NCBI GenBank assembly: GCA_016779285.1
Contig: JADHNV010000063.1
Span: 1-5,364 of the forward strand
Reading direction: 5' to 3'
Length of the DNA: 5,364 nucleotides
DNA from: SAR86 cluster bacterium
GTDB taxonomy: Bacteria > Pseudomonadota > Gammaproteobacteria > Magnimaribacterales > D2472
Of the stretch, positions 1-5,364 are shown piece by piece; position 1 is the stretch's first letter, and each line of letters opens with the position of its first letter. A program made the position numbers and the translations under genes. The notes below the pieces were generated by a model. The model searched no databases. It worked only from the letters and a program-made list of their open reading frames with translations, and had not been told where the DNA came from.

Positions 1-1
1 G

Positions 2-1438
2 GGCTACGAATCTATCATGATTAATTGCAATCCTGAGACTGTTTCAACAGATTATGACACTTCCAATAGGTTGTATTTTGAGCCAATTACAGAAGAAAAA
101 GTTTTAGATATTATTGATCTCGAAAAACCCGAGGGAGTTATCATTCAATTTGGTGGGCAAACACCACTAAAACTTTCGCAAGTTTTACTATCTAACAATG
201 TAAAAATTCTTGGAACAGATGTTGATGCCATTGACAGATCAGAGGATAGGGAGAGATTTCAATCTCTTGCGCATCAACTCAAACTTAAACAACCACCCAA
301 CAGTACAGTAAAAAATCTTCAAGAGGCTATTGATGCATCTGAGGAGATTGGATTCCCTCTTGTTGTCAGACCGTCATATGTTCTTGGGGGCAGAGCCATG
401 GAACTTGTTCACTCTCCAGCAGAACTAGAAAAATATTTAAAAGAAGCCGTTGAAGTCTCAGATCAAAAACCAATTTTATTAGATGGATATTTAACCGATG
501 CTATTGAGGTTGATGTTGATGTTATTTCGGATGGCAGTGAGATTGAAATTGGAGGAATTTTGCAACACATTGAGCAAGCTGGAATTCATTCAGGCGACTC
601 AGCATGCTCTTTGCCACCATACAGTCTGTCTGAAAAAGTAATTCAAGAAATTGAAAAACAAGCAAAAGATATTGCTGCAGAGTTAAATGTTATTGGATTA
701 ATGAATATTCAATTTGCAGTGCAAAATGAAGATATTTTTATAATCGAAGTTAATCCTAGGGCTTCAAGAACTGTTCCATTTATTTCAAAGTGTTTAGGCG
801 AGTCGCTGGTAAAGTCTGCAACTAAAGCTATGGTGGGGAAAACATTAAAAGATATAGGGTTTTGTAATTTATTGCCTAAGAATTATTTTTTTGTAAAAGA
901 GGCTGTTTTACCTTTTGATAAATTTCCTGCAGTCGATCCAATTCTTGGTCCAGAGATGAAGTCTACTGGAGAAGTGATGGGAATTGGTTCAAGTTTTGGA
1001 GAGGCATATGCAAAAGCTCAAAGAGCTGCAAATAAAATTTTCCCTAAACCAGGCATGGCATTTATAAGCGTTAAAGAATCTGATAAAAAATATTTACCTA
1101 ATTTACTTCCATTGCTTATTAAGGAAGGTTTTTCATTTATTGCCACCAAAGGCACTGCAGATGCAATAAAAGAGCTGGGATATGATACTCAAACTATTAA
1201 TAAAGTGACTGAAGGAAGGCCACATATCGTTGATGAGTTGTTAAATAACAAGGTAAACCTATTAATTAATACCACTGAGGGAAGGCAGTCAATTGAGGAT
1301 TCTGCTTCCATCAGAAGAACTGCGTTACAAAATAAACTATTTTGCGTGACCACAATTTTTGGTGCCTTTGCTCTTCTGGAAGCAATTAGCACAAATTCAG
1401 ATGATTGGATTTACAATTCTCTTCAAGAAATAAATTAA
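2..1438 (+). CDS. carB: Carbamoyl-phosphate synthase large subunit, 3' part (5' end outside window)
   Basis: This is the last 478 residues of CarB, read in frame from base 2; the ATG at base 17 is internal, because the upstream codons (GYESI) match the family. With the small subunit CarA, CarB makes carbamoyl phosphate from bicarbonate, glutamine-derived ammonia and two ATP, for pyrimidine and arginine synthesis in the cytosol. Counting from base 2, visible motifs are QFGGQTP (49-55), the second ATP-grasp domain with RPSYVLGGRAME (123-134), HIEQAGIHSGDSACSLP (189-205) and the metal/ATP-binding EVNPRASRTVPF (249-260). The C-terminal MGS-like effector domain starts near 355. Its effector-site residues appear intact: K362, T382, T385, K401, N423 and T425 align with E. 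coli K954, T974, T977, K993, N1015 and T1017 at a constant offset of 592. About 592 N-terminal residues are therefore missing through window truncation. UMP, IMP and ornithine control is likely kept (inference). Confidence 0.97.
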   Translation, partial: GYESIMINCNPETVSTDYDTSNRLYFEPITEEKVLDIIDLEKPEGVIIQFGGQTPLKLSQVLLSNNVKILGTDVDAIDRSEDRERFQSLAHQLKLKQPPNSTVKNLQEAIDASEEIGFPLVVRPSYVLGGRAMELVHSPAELEKYLKEAVEVSDQKPILLDGYLTDAIEVDVDVISDGSEIEIGGILQHIEQAGIHSGDSACSLPPYSLSEKVIQEIEKQAKDIAAELNVIGLMNIQFAVQNEDIFIIEVNPRASRTVPFISKCLGESLVKSATKAMVGKTLKDIGFCNLLPKNYFFVKEAVLPFDKFPAVDPILGPEMKSTGEVMGIGSSFGEAYAKAQRAANKIFPKPGMAFISVKESDKKYLPNLLPLLIKEGFSFIATKGTADAIKELGYDTQTINKVTEGRPHIVDELLNNKVNLLINTTEGRQSIEDSASIRRTALQNKLFCVTTIFGAFALLEAISTNSDDWIYNSLQEIN

Positions 1439-1449
1439 TTTCTTTCATT

Positions 1450-1458
1450 TGATATAAT
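1450..1458 (+). promoter_or_regulatory. Extended -10 promoter for greA, probably giving a leaderless mRNA
   Basis: The nine bases TGATATAAT match the extended -10 consensus TGnTATAAT exactly, and lie in the 26-nt gap between carB and greA. Such promoters can work without a good -35 box, and none is visible: the hexamers at 16-18 bp spacing (around 1429-1436) are only A/T-rich. A start site 7 nt past the -10 box would fall on base 1465, the A of the greA ATG. No Shine-Dalgarno sequence lies between this box and the ATG, which fits a leaderless transcript. A TATAAT by chance is not rare in A+T-rich DNA; the TG extension and the intergenic position strengthen the call. Confidence 0.55.
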
Positions 1459-1464
1459 TCTCAC

Positions 1465-1941
1465 ATGGATAAACTTCCGATAACAAAAGCTGGAGAGCAA
1501 GAGCTTGCAGAAAGATTGCGTCAGCTGAAGACGATAGATAGGCCTGAAATATCCCAAGCTATTGCAGAAGCTCGTTCGCATGGAGACCTTAAAGAAAATG
1601 CTGAATATCATGCAGCAAAAGAGCAGCAAGGCTTCATCGAGGCAAAAATACAAGAAATTGAGCATGCACTTGCAAATGCTCAAGTTATAGATGTTAGAGA
1701 TATCCCGGAGACCGGAAGAGTTGTGTTTGGCTCAACAATTGACCTCTATGACATCACAAATGATAAGCCCATTACTTACAAAATAGTTGGTAACTTAGAA
1801 TCCAAACCTGAAGAAGGATTGATCTCAATTCAAACTCCAATTGCTCAAGGCTTGATGGGAAAAAATGTTGGCGATGAAGTCTCAATATCAACTCCATCAG
1901 GAGTCATTGATTTTGAAATTGAAAAAGTGCAGCATTTGTAA
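1465..1941 (+). CDS. greA: Transcription elongation factor GreA
   Basis: This 158-residue protein has the same length as E. coli GreA and aligns with it end to end. GreA enters the secondary channel of RNA polymerase and stimulates cleavage of the 3' end of backtracked RNA, restarting stalled complexes. The N-terminal coiled coil covers about residues 1-75, and its tip carries the near-invariant HGDLKENAEYHAA (39-51), with the acidic pair D41 and E44 that supports catalytic metal binding. The C-terminal FKBP-like domain follows, with GRVVFGS (84-90), SIQTPIAQGLMGK (121-133) and a final FEIEKV. The start is forced: an in-frame TGA lies at 1450-1452 and no other start codon intervenes. There is no Shine-Dalgarno sequence, but a perfect extended -10 box sits just upstream. 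GreA rather than GreB is supported by the motif set and by the carB neighbour. Confidence 0.97.
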   Translation: MDKLPITKAGEQELAERLRQLKTIDRPEISQAIAEARSHGDLKENAEYHAAKEQQGFIEAKIQEIEHALANAQVIDVRDIPETGRVVFGSTIDLYDITNDKPITYKIVGNLESKPEEGLISIQTPIAQGLMGKNVGDEVSISTPSGVIDFEIEKVQHL

Positions 1942-1946
1942 CTTTT

Positions 1947-2519
1947 ATGCATGCTGATTCTTGGGCCTTAAAAGCAAAAAAGCTTGGATTCCGATCTCGT
2001 GCAATTTTTAAGCTTGAAGAAATCCTAATAAAAACAAAAGCTCTGAAGAAAAATAGTTTTGTACTTGACATTGGTTCCGCACCAGGAGGCTGGTCAGAGC
2101 TCGTAAAAGCTCTCAACCCTTCATCGCATGTCTATGCAATCGATCTTTTGCCAATGGACCCCATTCAAGATGTAATGTTCTTTCAAAAGGATGTTAAGGA
2201 AATAGATGAAATTAGAGAAATTTCCCTGTTAAAATCAAAATTTAACCTTGTTATTTCTGATTTAGCCCCAAATTTAACAGGTATAAGAGCCGTTGATGAA
2301 GAAAATATATTTGAATTAAATATTACTACCCTTAATACAGCTACAAATTATTTAGATAAGAGTAGCGGGTCATTTATCATTAAGACGTTTCAGAATAGTT
2401 TATTAAAGGAATTAAGGATCGAGATGGAAAAGTGCTTCCACTTAGTCCAAACTTACAAACCTGCTGCCTCTAAAAGCAAGTCAGGAGAAATTTATTTATA
2501 TGGAGAAAGGCCGCTATGA
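1947..2519 (+). CDS. rlmE: 23S rRNA (uridine-2'-O-)-methyltransferase RlmE (FtsJ/RrmJ)
   Basis: This 190-residue protein is the SAM-dependent enzyme that 2'-O-methylates U2552 in the A-loop of 23S rRNA, a late step of 50S assembly. Visible motifs are RSRAIFKLEEI (16-26), SAM-binding motif I LDIGSAPGGWSE (40-51), IDLLPMDP (65-72), SDLAPN (104-109), GSFIIKTFQ (141-149) and SGEIYLYG (179-186). The K-D-K-E catalytic tetrad is complete: K22, D105, K146 and E181, matching E. coli K38, D124, K164 and E199. It is shorter than the E. coli protein (209 residues), mostly at the N-terminus, where the usual RWL segment before the D-x-Y/W element is missing. The start is forced: an in-frame TGA lies at 1920-1922 and no other start codon follows before this ATG. 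The gap after greA is 5 nt with no Shine-Dalgarno sequence, so translational coupling is likely. It ends in an ATGA overlap with ftsH, a conserved gene pair. Confidence 0.96.
   Translation: MHADSWALKAKKLGFRSRAIFKLEEILIKTKALKKNSFVLDIGSAPGGWSELVKALNPSSHVYAIDLLPMDPIQDVMFFQKDVKEIDEIREISLLKSKFNLVISDLAPNLTGIRAVDEENIFELNITTLNTATNYLDKSSGSFIIKTFQNSLLKELRIEMEKCFHLVQTYKPAASKSKSGEIYLYGERPL
2502..2510 (+). promoter_or_regulatory. Shine-Dalgarno site of ftsH
   Basis: GGAGAAAGG lies inside the last codons of rlmE and contains AAGG five bases before the ftsH ATG. It fixes the ftsH start within the ATGA overlap. It is the only convincing ribosome-binding site among the four start codons visible in this window. 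Confidence 0.7.
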
Positions 2520-4429
2520 ACTCAGTTTTTAAAAATGCATTAGTTTGGGTATTGTTAGGCTCTGCGCTGATATTTATTTTCAATAATGTTGAAAATGCTG
2601 CTTCCGCAAAGAGAGAAATGATCTCCTATAGTCAGTTCAAACAAGAAGTCCTGTCTGATCGTATAGCTCAGGTAACTTATAAAGGCGACCAGATGACTAT
2701 TTTTGGCGAGCGCCTAGATGGAACAAGATTTGAAACTCGCCACCCAATTTATAAAAGAGATGAGTCAGTTGATAATGCTATTGAAGAGCATGGAGTCATT
2801 ACTGTTTTTGAAAGCGTTGAGCAACCCTCACTATGGTCTCAACTCTTAGTTGGAGCTTTCCCAATTTTATTACTTCTCGGTATATTTTTCTTTTTCATGC
2901 GTCAAATGCAAGGCGGCATGTCGGGCAGAGGTGGGCCTATGGCTTTTGGAAAGAGCAAGGCAAAATTAATGGAGGGTGGCAAAGTTAAAACTACATTTGA
3001 AGATGTTGCTGGTTGTGAGGAGGCTAAGCAAGATGTTCAAGAGTTAGTAGATTTTTTAAGAGATCCAACAAAATTTCAAAAATTAGGGGGTAAAATTCCT
3101 AGAGGTGTGTTAATGGTGGGTCCTCCTGGAACAGGTAAAACACTCTTAGCAAGAGCTATTGCTGGCGAAGCAAAAGTTCCATTCTTCTCAATATCAGGTT
3201 CGGATTTCGTCGAAATGTTTGTGGGTGTAGGAGCATCAAGGGTAAGGGATATGTTTGAGCAGGCTCAGAAGAATTCTCCATGCATTATATTTATTGATGA
3301 GATAGATGCCGTGGGTCGTCACAGAGGTGCCGGTATGGGCGGCGGCCATGATGAAAGAGAGCAAACTTTAAATCAGCTACTAGTTGAAATGGACGGCTTT
3401 GATGGCAATGAAGGCGTGATTGTTATTGCAGCGACTAATAGACCTGATGTTCTGGATCCTGCGCTTCTTAGGCCAGGACGTTTTGATAGACAGGTCGTCG
3501 TTGATTTGCCCGACTTGAGAGGTAGAGAGCAGATATTAAAGGTCCATATGAAAAAAGTTCCACTTTCAAAAGATGTTGATGCAATGGTCATTGCAAGAGG
3601 CACGCCTGGTTTTTCTGGCGCAGACCTTGCTAATTTAATTAATGAGGCTGCTTTATTTGCTGCGAGATATGGTGATAAAAAAGTTGATCAGAATCATTTG
3701 GACTTAGCCAAGGATAAAATCATGATGGGTCCCGAGCGAAAATCAATGATCATGACTGATGAGCAGAAAAGGATTACTGCATATCATGAGGCTGGTCATG
3801 CAATAGTTGGACGTTTAAGCCCTGAGCATGATCCAGTATATAAAGTTACTATTATTCCTAGAGGCAGAGCTCTTGGTGTAACAATGTTTTTGCCTGAAGA
3901 AGATAGATATATGCAAAGCAAGCAATACCTTCACAGCAGAATTGCAGCACTTTTTGGCGGAAGAATTGCTGAGGAAATTATCAATGGCAAAGACGGAATT
4001 ACAACTGGTGCTTCCAATGACATTGAAGTAGCAACCGGCATTGCAACAAACATGGTTACTAAATGGGGATTATCTGATTTAGGCCCCTTAAAATATGGCG
4101 AAGACGATTCAAGCCCATTTTTAGGAAGATCTGCATCGATGGCTCCCAAAGGTATTGGTGGAGAAACATCTAATAGTATTGATTTAGAAGTTAAAAAAAT
4201 AATTGACACTAACTATAAAAAAGCTACCAAGCTTTTAAAAGATAATCTAGATAAATTGCATATGATGGCTGAATCACTCCTGACATATGAAACCATTGAT
4301 GCAGATCAGATTGATGATATCATGGCTGGAGCTAAACCCAGAGCTCCAAAAGATTGGGAAGAGCCAAAAGCTCCTAAATCCAAATCTGCTAAAAAAACTT
4401 CCATCAAAGGTCCCGCAGAAGAGTTATAA
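2516..4429 (+). CDS. ftsH: ATP-dependent zinc metalloprotease FtsH (membrane AAA+ protease)
   Basis: This 637-residue protein is close to E. coli FtsH in length (644) and complete. FtsH is an inner-membrane hexamer that extracts and degrades misassembled membrane proteins and short-lived regulators; in E. coli these include sigma-32 and LpxC. Two membrane segments are visible, at about 6-23 and 106-128, flanking a periplasmic region. A glycine-rich linker with GGPMAFGKSKAK (139-150) follows. The AAA+ domain has Walker A GPPGTGKT (202-209), pore loop MFVGVGA (234-240), Walker B IIFIDEID (257-264) and the second region of homology ATNRPDVLDPALLRPGRFDR (306-325), with likely arginine fingers R322 and R325. 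The zinc protease site is HEAGH (424-428), with D502 in GASNDIEVAT as probable third ligand. The tail (about 607-637) is K/P/S-rich and probably disordered, as in relatives. The first ATG is chosen because it keeps the first membrane segment and has a good ribosome-binding site. Confidence 0.98.
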   Translation: MNSVFKNALVWVLLGSALIFIFNNVENAASAKREMISYSQFKQEVLSDRIAQVTYKGDQMTIFGERLDGTRFETRHPIYKRDESVDNAIEEHGVITVFESVEQPSLWSQLLVGAFPILLLLGIFFFFMRQMQGGMSGRGGPMAFGKSKAKLMEGGKVKTTFEDVAGCEEAKQDVQELVDFLRDPTKFQKLGGKIPRGVLMVGPPGTGKTLLARAIAGEAKVPFFSISGSDFVEMFVGVGASRVRDMFEQAQKNSPCIIFIDEIDAVGRHRGAGMGGGHDEREQTLNQLLVEMDGFDGNEGVIVIAATNRPDVLDPALLRPGRFDRQVVVDLPDLRGREQILKVHMKKVPLSKDVDAMVIARGTPGFSGADLANLINEAALFAARYGDKKVDQNHLDLAKDKIMMGPERKSMIMTDEQKRITAYHEAGHAIVGRLSPEHDPVYKVTIIPRGRALGVTMFLPEEDRYMQSKQYLHSRIAALFGGRIAEEIINGKDGITTGASNDIEVATGIATNMVTKWGLSDLGPLKYGEDDSSPFLGRSASMAPKGIGGETSNSIDLEVKKIIDTNYKKATKLLKDNLDKLHMMAESLLTYETIDADQIDDIMAGAKPRAPKDWEEPKAPKSKSAKKTSIKGPAEEL

Positions 4430-4430
4430 T
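4425..4430 (+). promoter_or_regulatory. Possible -10 box for glmM, embedded in the ftsH stop codon
   Basis: A perfect TATAAT overlaps the TAA stop of ftsH and ends 8 nt before the glmM ATG, so a transcript from it would have a leader of about 0-2 nt. There is no TG extension and no recognisable -35 box at 16-18 bp. glmM has no good Shine-Dalgarno sequence; the nearest purine run, AGAAGAG at 4417-4423, is 15 nt from the ATG. Chance occurrence is quite possible in A+T-rich DNA, so this is weaker than the greA case. Confidence 0.25.
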
Positions 4431-4438
4431 CCTTTTCC

Positions 4439-5364
4439 ATGAGTATAAAATTTGGTACCGATGGGATTCGTGGACCTGTTGAATCTAAAATTACGCCTGA
4501 AGTCTGCCTCAGAATAGGGCACGCAGCTGGGATAGTTTTAAAAGAGATGGGTTGGGGAACAGTTCTTATTGGCAAAGATACTCGGGTTTCAGGCTATATG
4601 CTGGAATCAGCACTTCAGGCTGGGTTTATTGCTGCAGGAGTCAATGTAAGGTTGCTCGGTCCATTACCAACCCCTGGGGTCGCATATCTTACTCGATCAT
4701 TAAGAAATCAATTTGGGCTTGTGATTAGCGCATCTCATAACAATTACCTAGATAATGGAATTAAGTTATTCACTGGAAATGGTGAAAAAATATCCAAAGA
4801 TACTGAAAATAAGATAGAGAAGCTACTTGCCGGAGATTTAAAACCAGTTAAAACAGCTGAATTAGGTAAAGCTCGAAGATTTGATGAGTCCGGTGATCGA
4901 TATATTGAGTTTTGTAAATCAACTGTCCCTTCTGATGTTTCATTTGAATCATTGAGAGTAGTTATTGATTGTGCTAATGGAGCCTGTTACAAGGTTACTC
5001 CTGAAATTTTTAGAGAGTTGGGAGCGGAGGTAATTACAATTGGAACAGAGCCGGATGGATTTAACATCAACCAAGAATGTGGTTCAACTTATCCTGAGAG
5101 AGTTAAAAAGGAAGTTATAAAACAAAGAGCAGATTATGGTATTGCTCTTGATGGAGACGGCGATCGAGTTGTTCTTATTGATAGAAAGGGAAATATATTA
5201 GATGGTGACGATATTATGTATATCCTTGCTTATGCTAATCCTAATAGAACTGGACCCTGGTCTGGAATAATTGGAACCTTAATGACAAACCTTGGTTTTG
5301 AAGAGGGCATTAAAAAACTAGGGTACAAGTTTAAAAGAGCTGATGTTGGCGATAAGCATGTTAG
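4439..5364 (+). CDS. glmM: Phosphoglucosamine mutase GlmM, 5' part (3' end outside window)
   Basis: The reading frame is open from the ATG at 4439 to the end of the window: 308 codons plus two bases, roughly 70% of a typical GlmM of about 445 residues. GlmM converts glucosamine-6-phosphate to glucosamine-1-phosphate, which GlmU turns into UDP-GlcNAc for peptidoglycan and LPS. The protein opens with FGTDGIRG (5-12), the usual start of this family. Other motifs are GKDTRVSGYMLESAL (45-59), the phosphoserine loop VISASHNN (95-102) with catalytic S99, the metal-binding LDGDGDR (237-243) with D238, D240 and D242, and GTLMTN (279-284). The FGGEQSGH-type sugar-binding loop would lie past the window end. 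The start is forced: the ftsH stop TAA is in the same frame four codons upstream and no other start codon intervenes. An oddity is N102, where the family has proline (SASHNP). GlmM is preferred over phosphomannomutase because of the FGTDGIRG opening and the ftsH neighbour. Confidence 0.96.
   Translation, partial: MSIKFGTDGIRGPVESKITPEVCLRIGHAAGIVLKEMGWGTVLIGKDTRVSGYMLESALQAGFIAAGVNVRLLGPLPTPGVAYLTRSLRNQFGLVISASHNNYLDNGIKLFTGNGEKISKDTENKIEKLLAGDLKPVKTAELGKARRFDESGDRYIEFCKSTVPSDVSFESLRVVIDCANGACYKVTPEIFRELGAEVITIGTEPDGFNINQECGSTYPERVKKEVIKQRADYGIALDGDGDRVVLIDRKGNILDGDDIMYILAYANPNRTGPWSGIIGTLMTNLGFEEGIKKLGYKFKRADVGDKHV

Noticed and set aside
231..236. Perfect TTGACA hexamers at 231-236, 2065-2070 and 4203-4208, as possible -35 boxes.
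   Set aside because: None has a TATAAT-like hexamer at 16-18 bp, and each lies in conserved coding sequence of carB, rlmE or ftsH.
739..744. TATAAT inside carB.
   Set aside because: It falls in codons for the FIIEV stretch of the ATP-grasp domain, has no TG extension or -35 partner, and no gene starts nearby.
1189..1392. Other minus-strand open frames, here and at 1904-2116, 3373-3603 and 3931-4209.
   Set aside because: All are antisense to strongly conserved coding sequence (CarB effector domain, RlmE, FtsH AAA+ and protease domains) and have no motif of their own.
1439..1464. Possible terminator between carB and greA.
   Set aside because: The 26-nt gap is pyrimidine- and A/T-rich but has no inverted repeat that could form a hairpin; the other gene junctions also lack one.
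1435..1683. Minus-strand open frame of 82 codons crossing the carB-greA gap.
   Set aside because: It lies almost wholly antisense to greA, has no recognisable motif, and the + strand frame is a clear full-length GreA.
2516..2519. ATGA overlap of rlmE and ftsH as a possible frameshift or fusion.
   Set aside because: Both proteins are complete at the junction and ftsH has its own ribosome-binding site; this is an ordinary coupled overlap.
4306..4575. Minus-strand open frame of 89 codons across the ftsH-glmM junction, a place where an extra gene might hide.
   Set aside because: It is antisense to the end of FtsH and to the conserved FGTDGIRG start of GlmM, and its translation shows no family features.

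Overview
This window is a compact run of five housekeeping genes, all on the + strand: carB (3' part), greA, rlmE, ftsH and glmM (5' part). Every product is identified from conserved motifs. The order carB-greA-rlmE-ftsH-glmM is the classic gammaproteobacterial one. The DNA is clearly A+T-rich and spacing is very tight: 26 nt, 5 nt, a 4-nt overlap, then 9 nt. folP, which lies between ftsH and glmM in E. coli and many relatives, is not here. The yhbY gene found beside rlmE in E. coli is also absent. Together this suggests a streamlined, A+T-rich, probably marine gammaproteobacterium, for example of the SAR86 type. The lineage is an inference from gene order and composition, not a demonstrated identity.

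Layout. Bases 2-1438 encode the C-terminal synthetase half and the effector-binding domain of the carbamoyl-phosphate synthase large subunit. Bases 1465-1941 encode GreA, preceded by a perfect extended -10 promoter placed so that the mRNA may begin at the start codon itself. Bases 1947-2519 encode the 23S rRNA 2'-O-methyltransferase RlmE with a short N-terminus. Bases 2516-4429 encode the membrane AAA+ protease FtsH, overlapping rlmE by ATGA and carrying the only evident Shine-Dalgarno sequence. Bases 4439-5364 encode the first 308 residues of phosphoglucosamine mutase GlmM, which runs off the end. No stretch over 30 bases is without a gene. I saw no RNA gene, mobile element, CRISPR array, long repeat or hairpin terminator.

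How the genes relate. CarB feeds pyrimidine and arginine synthesis. GreA rescues backtracked RNA polymerase. RlmE finishes the ribosomal A-loop. FtsH controls membrane protein quality and, in enterobacteria, LpxC levels. GlmM makes glucosamine-1-phosphate for UDP-GlcNAc, the shared precursor of peptidoglycan and LPS. The lack of terminators and the close spacing suggest co-transcription from at least greA onward.

I found no new multi-gene system. The points worth a second look are small: probable leaderless or near-leaderless starts, general scarcity of Shine-Dalgarno sequences, a shortened RlmE, loss of folP from the cluster, and an unusual active-site loop (SASHNN in place of SASHNP) in GlmM.
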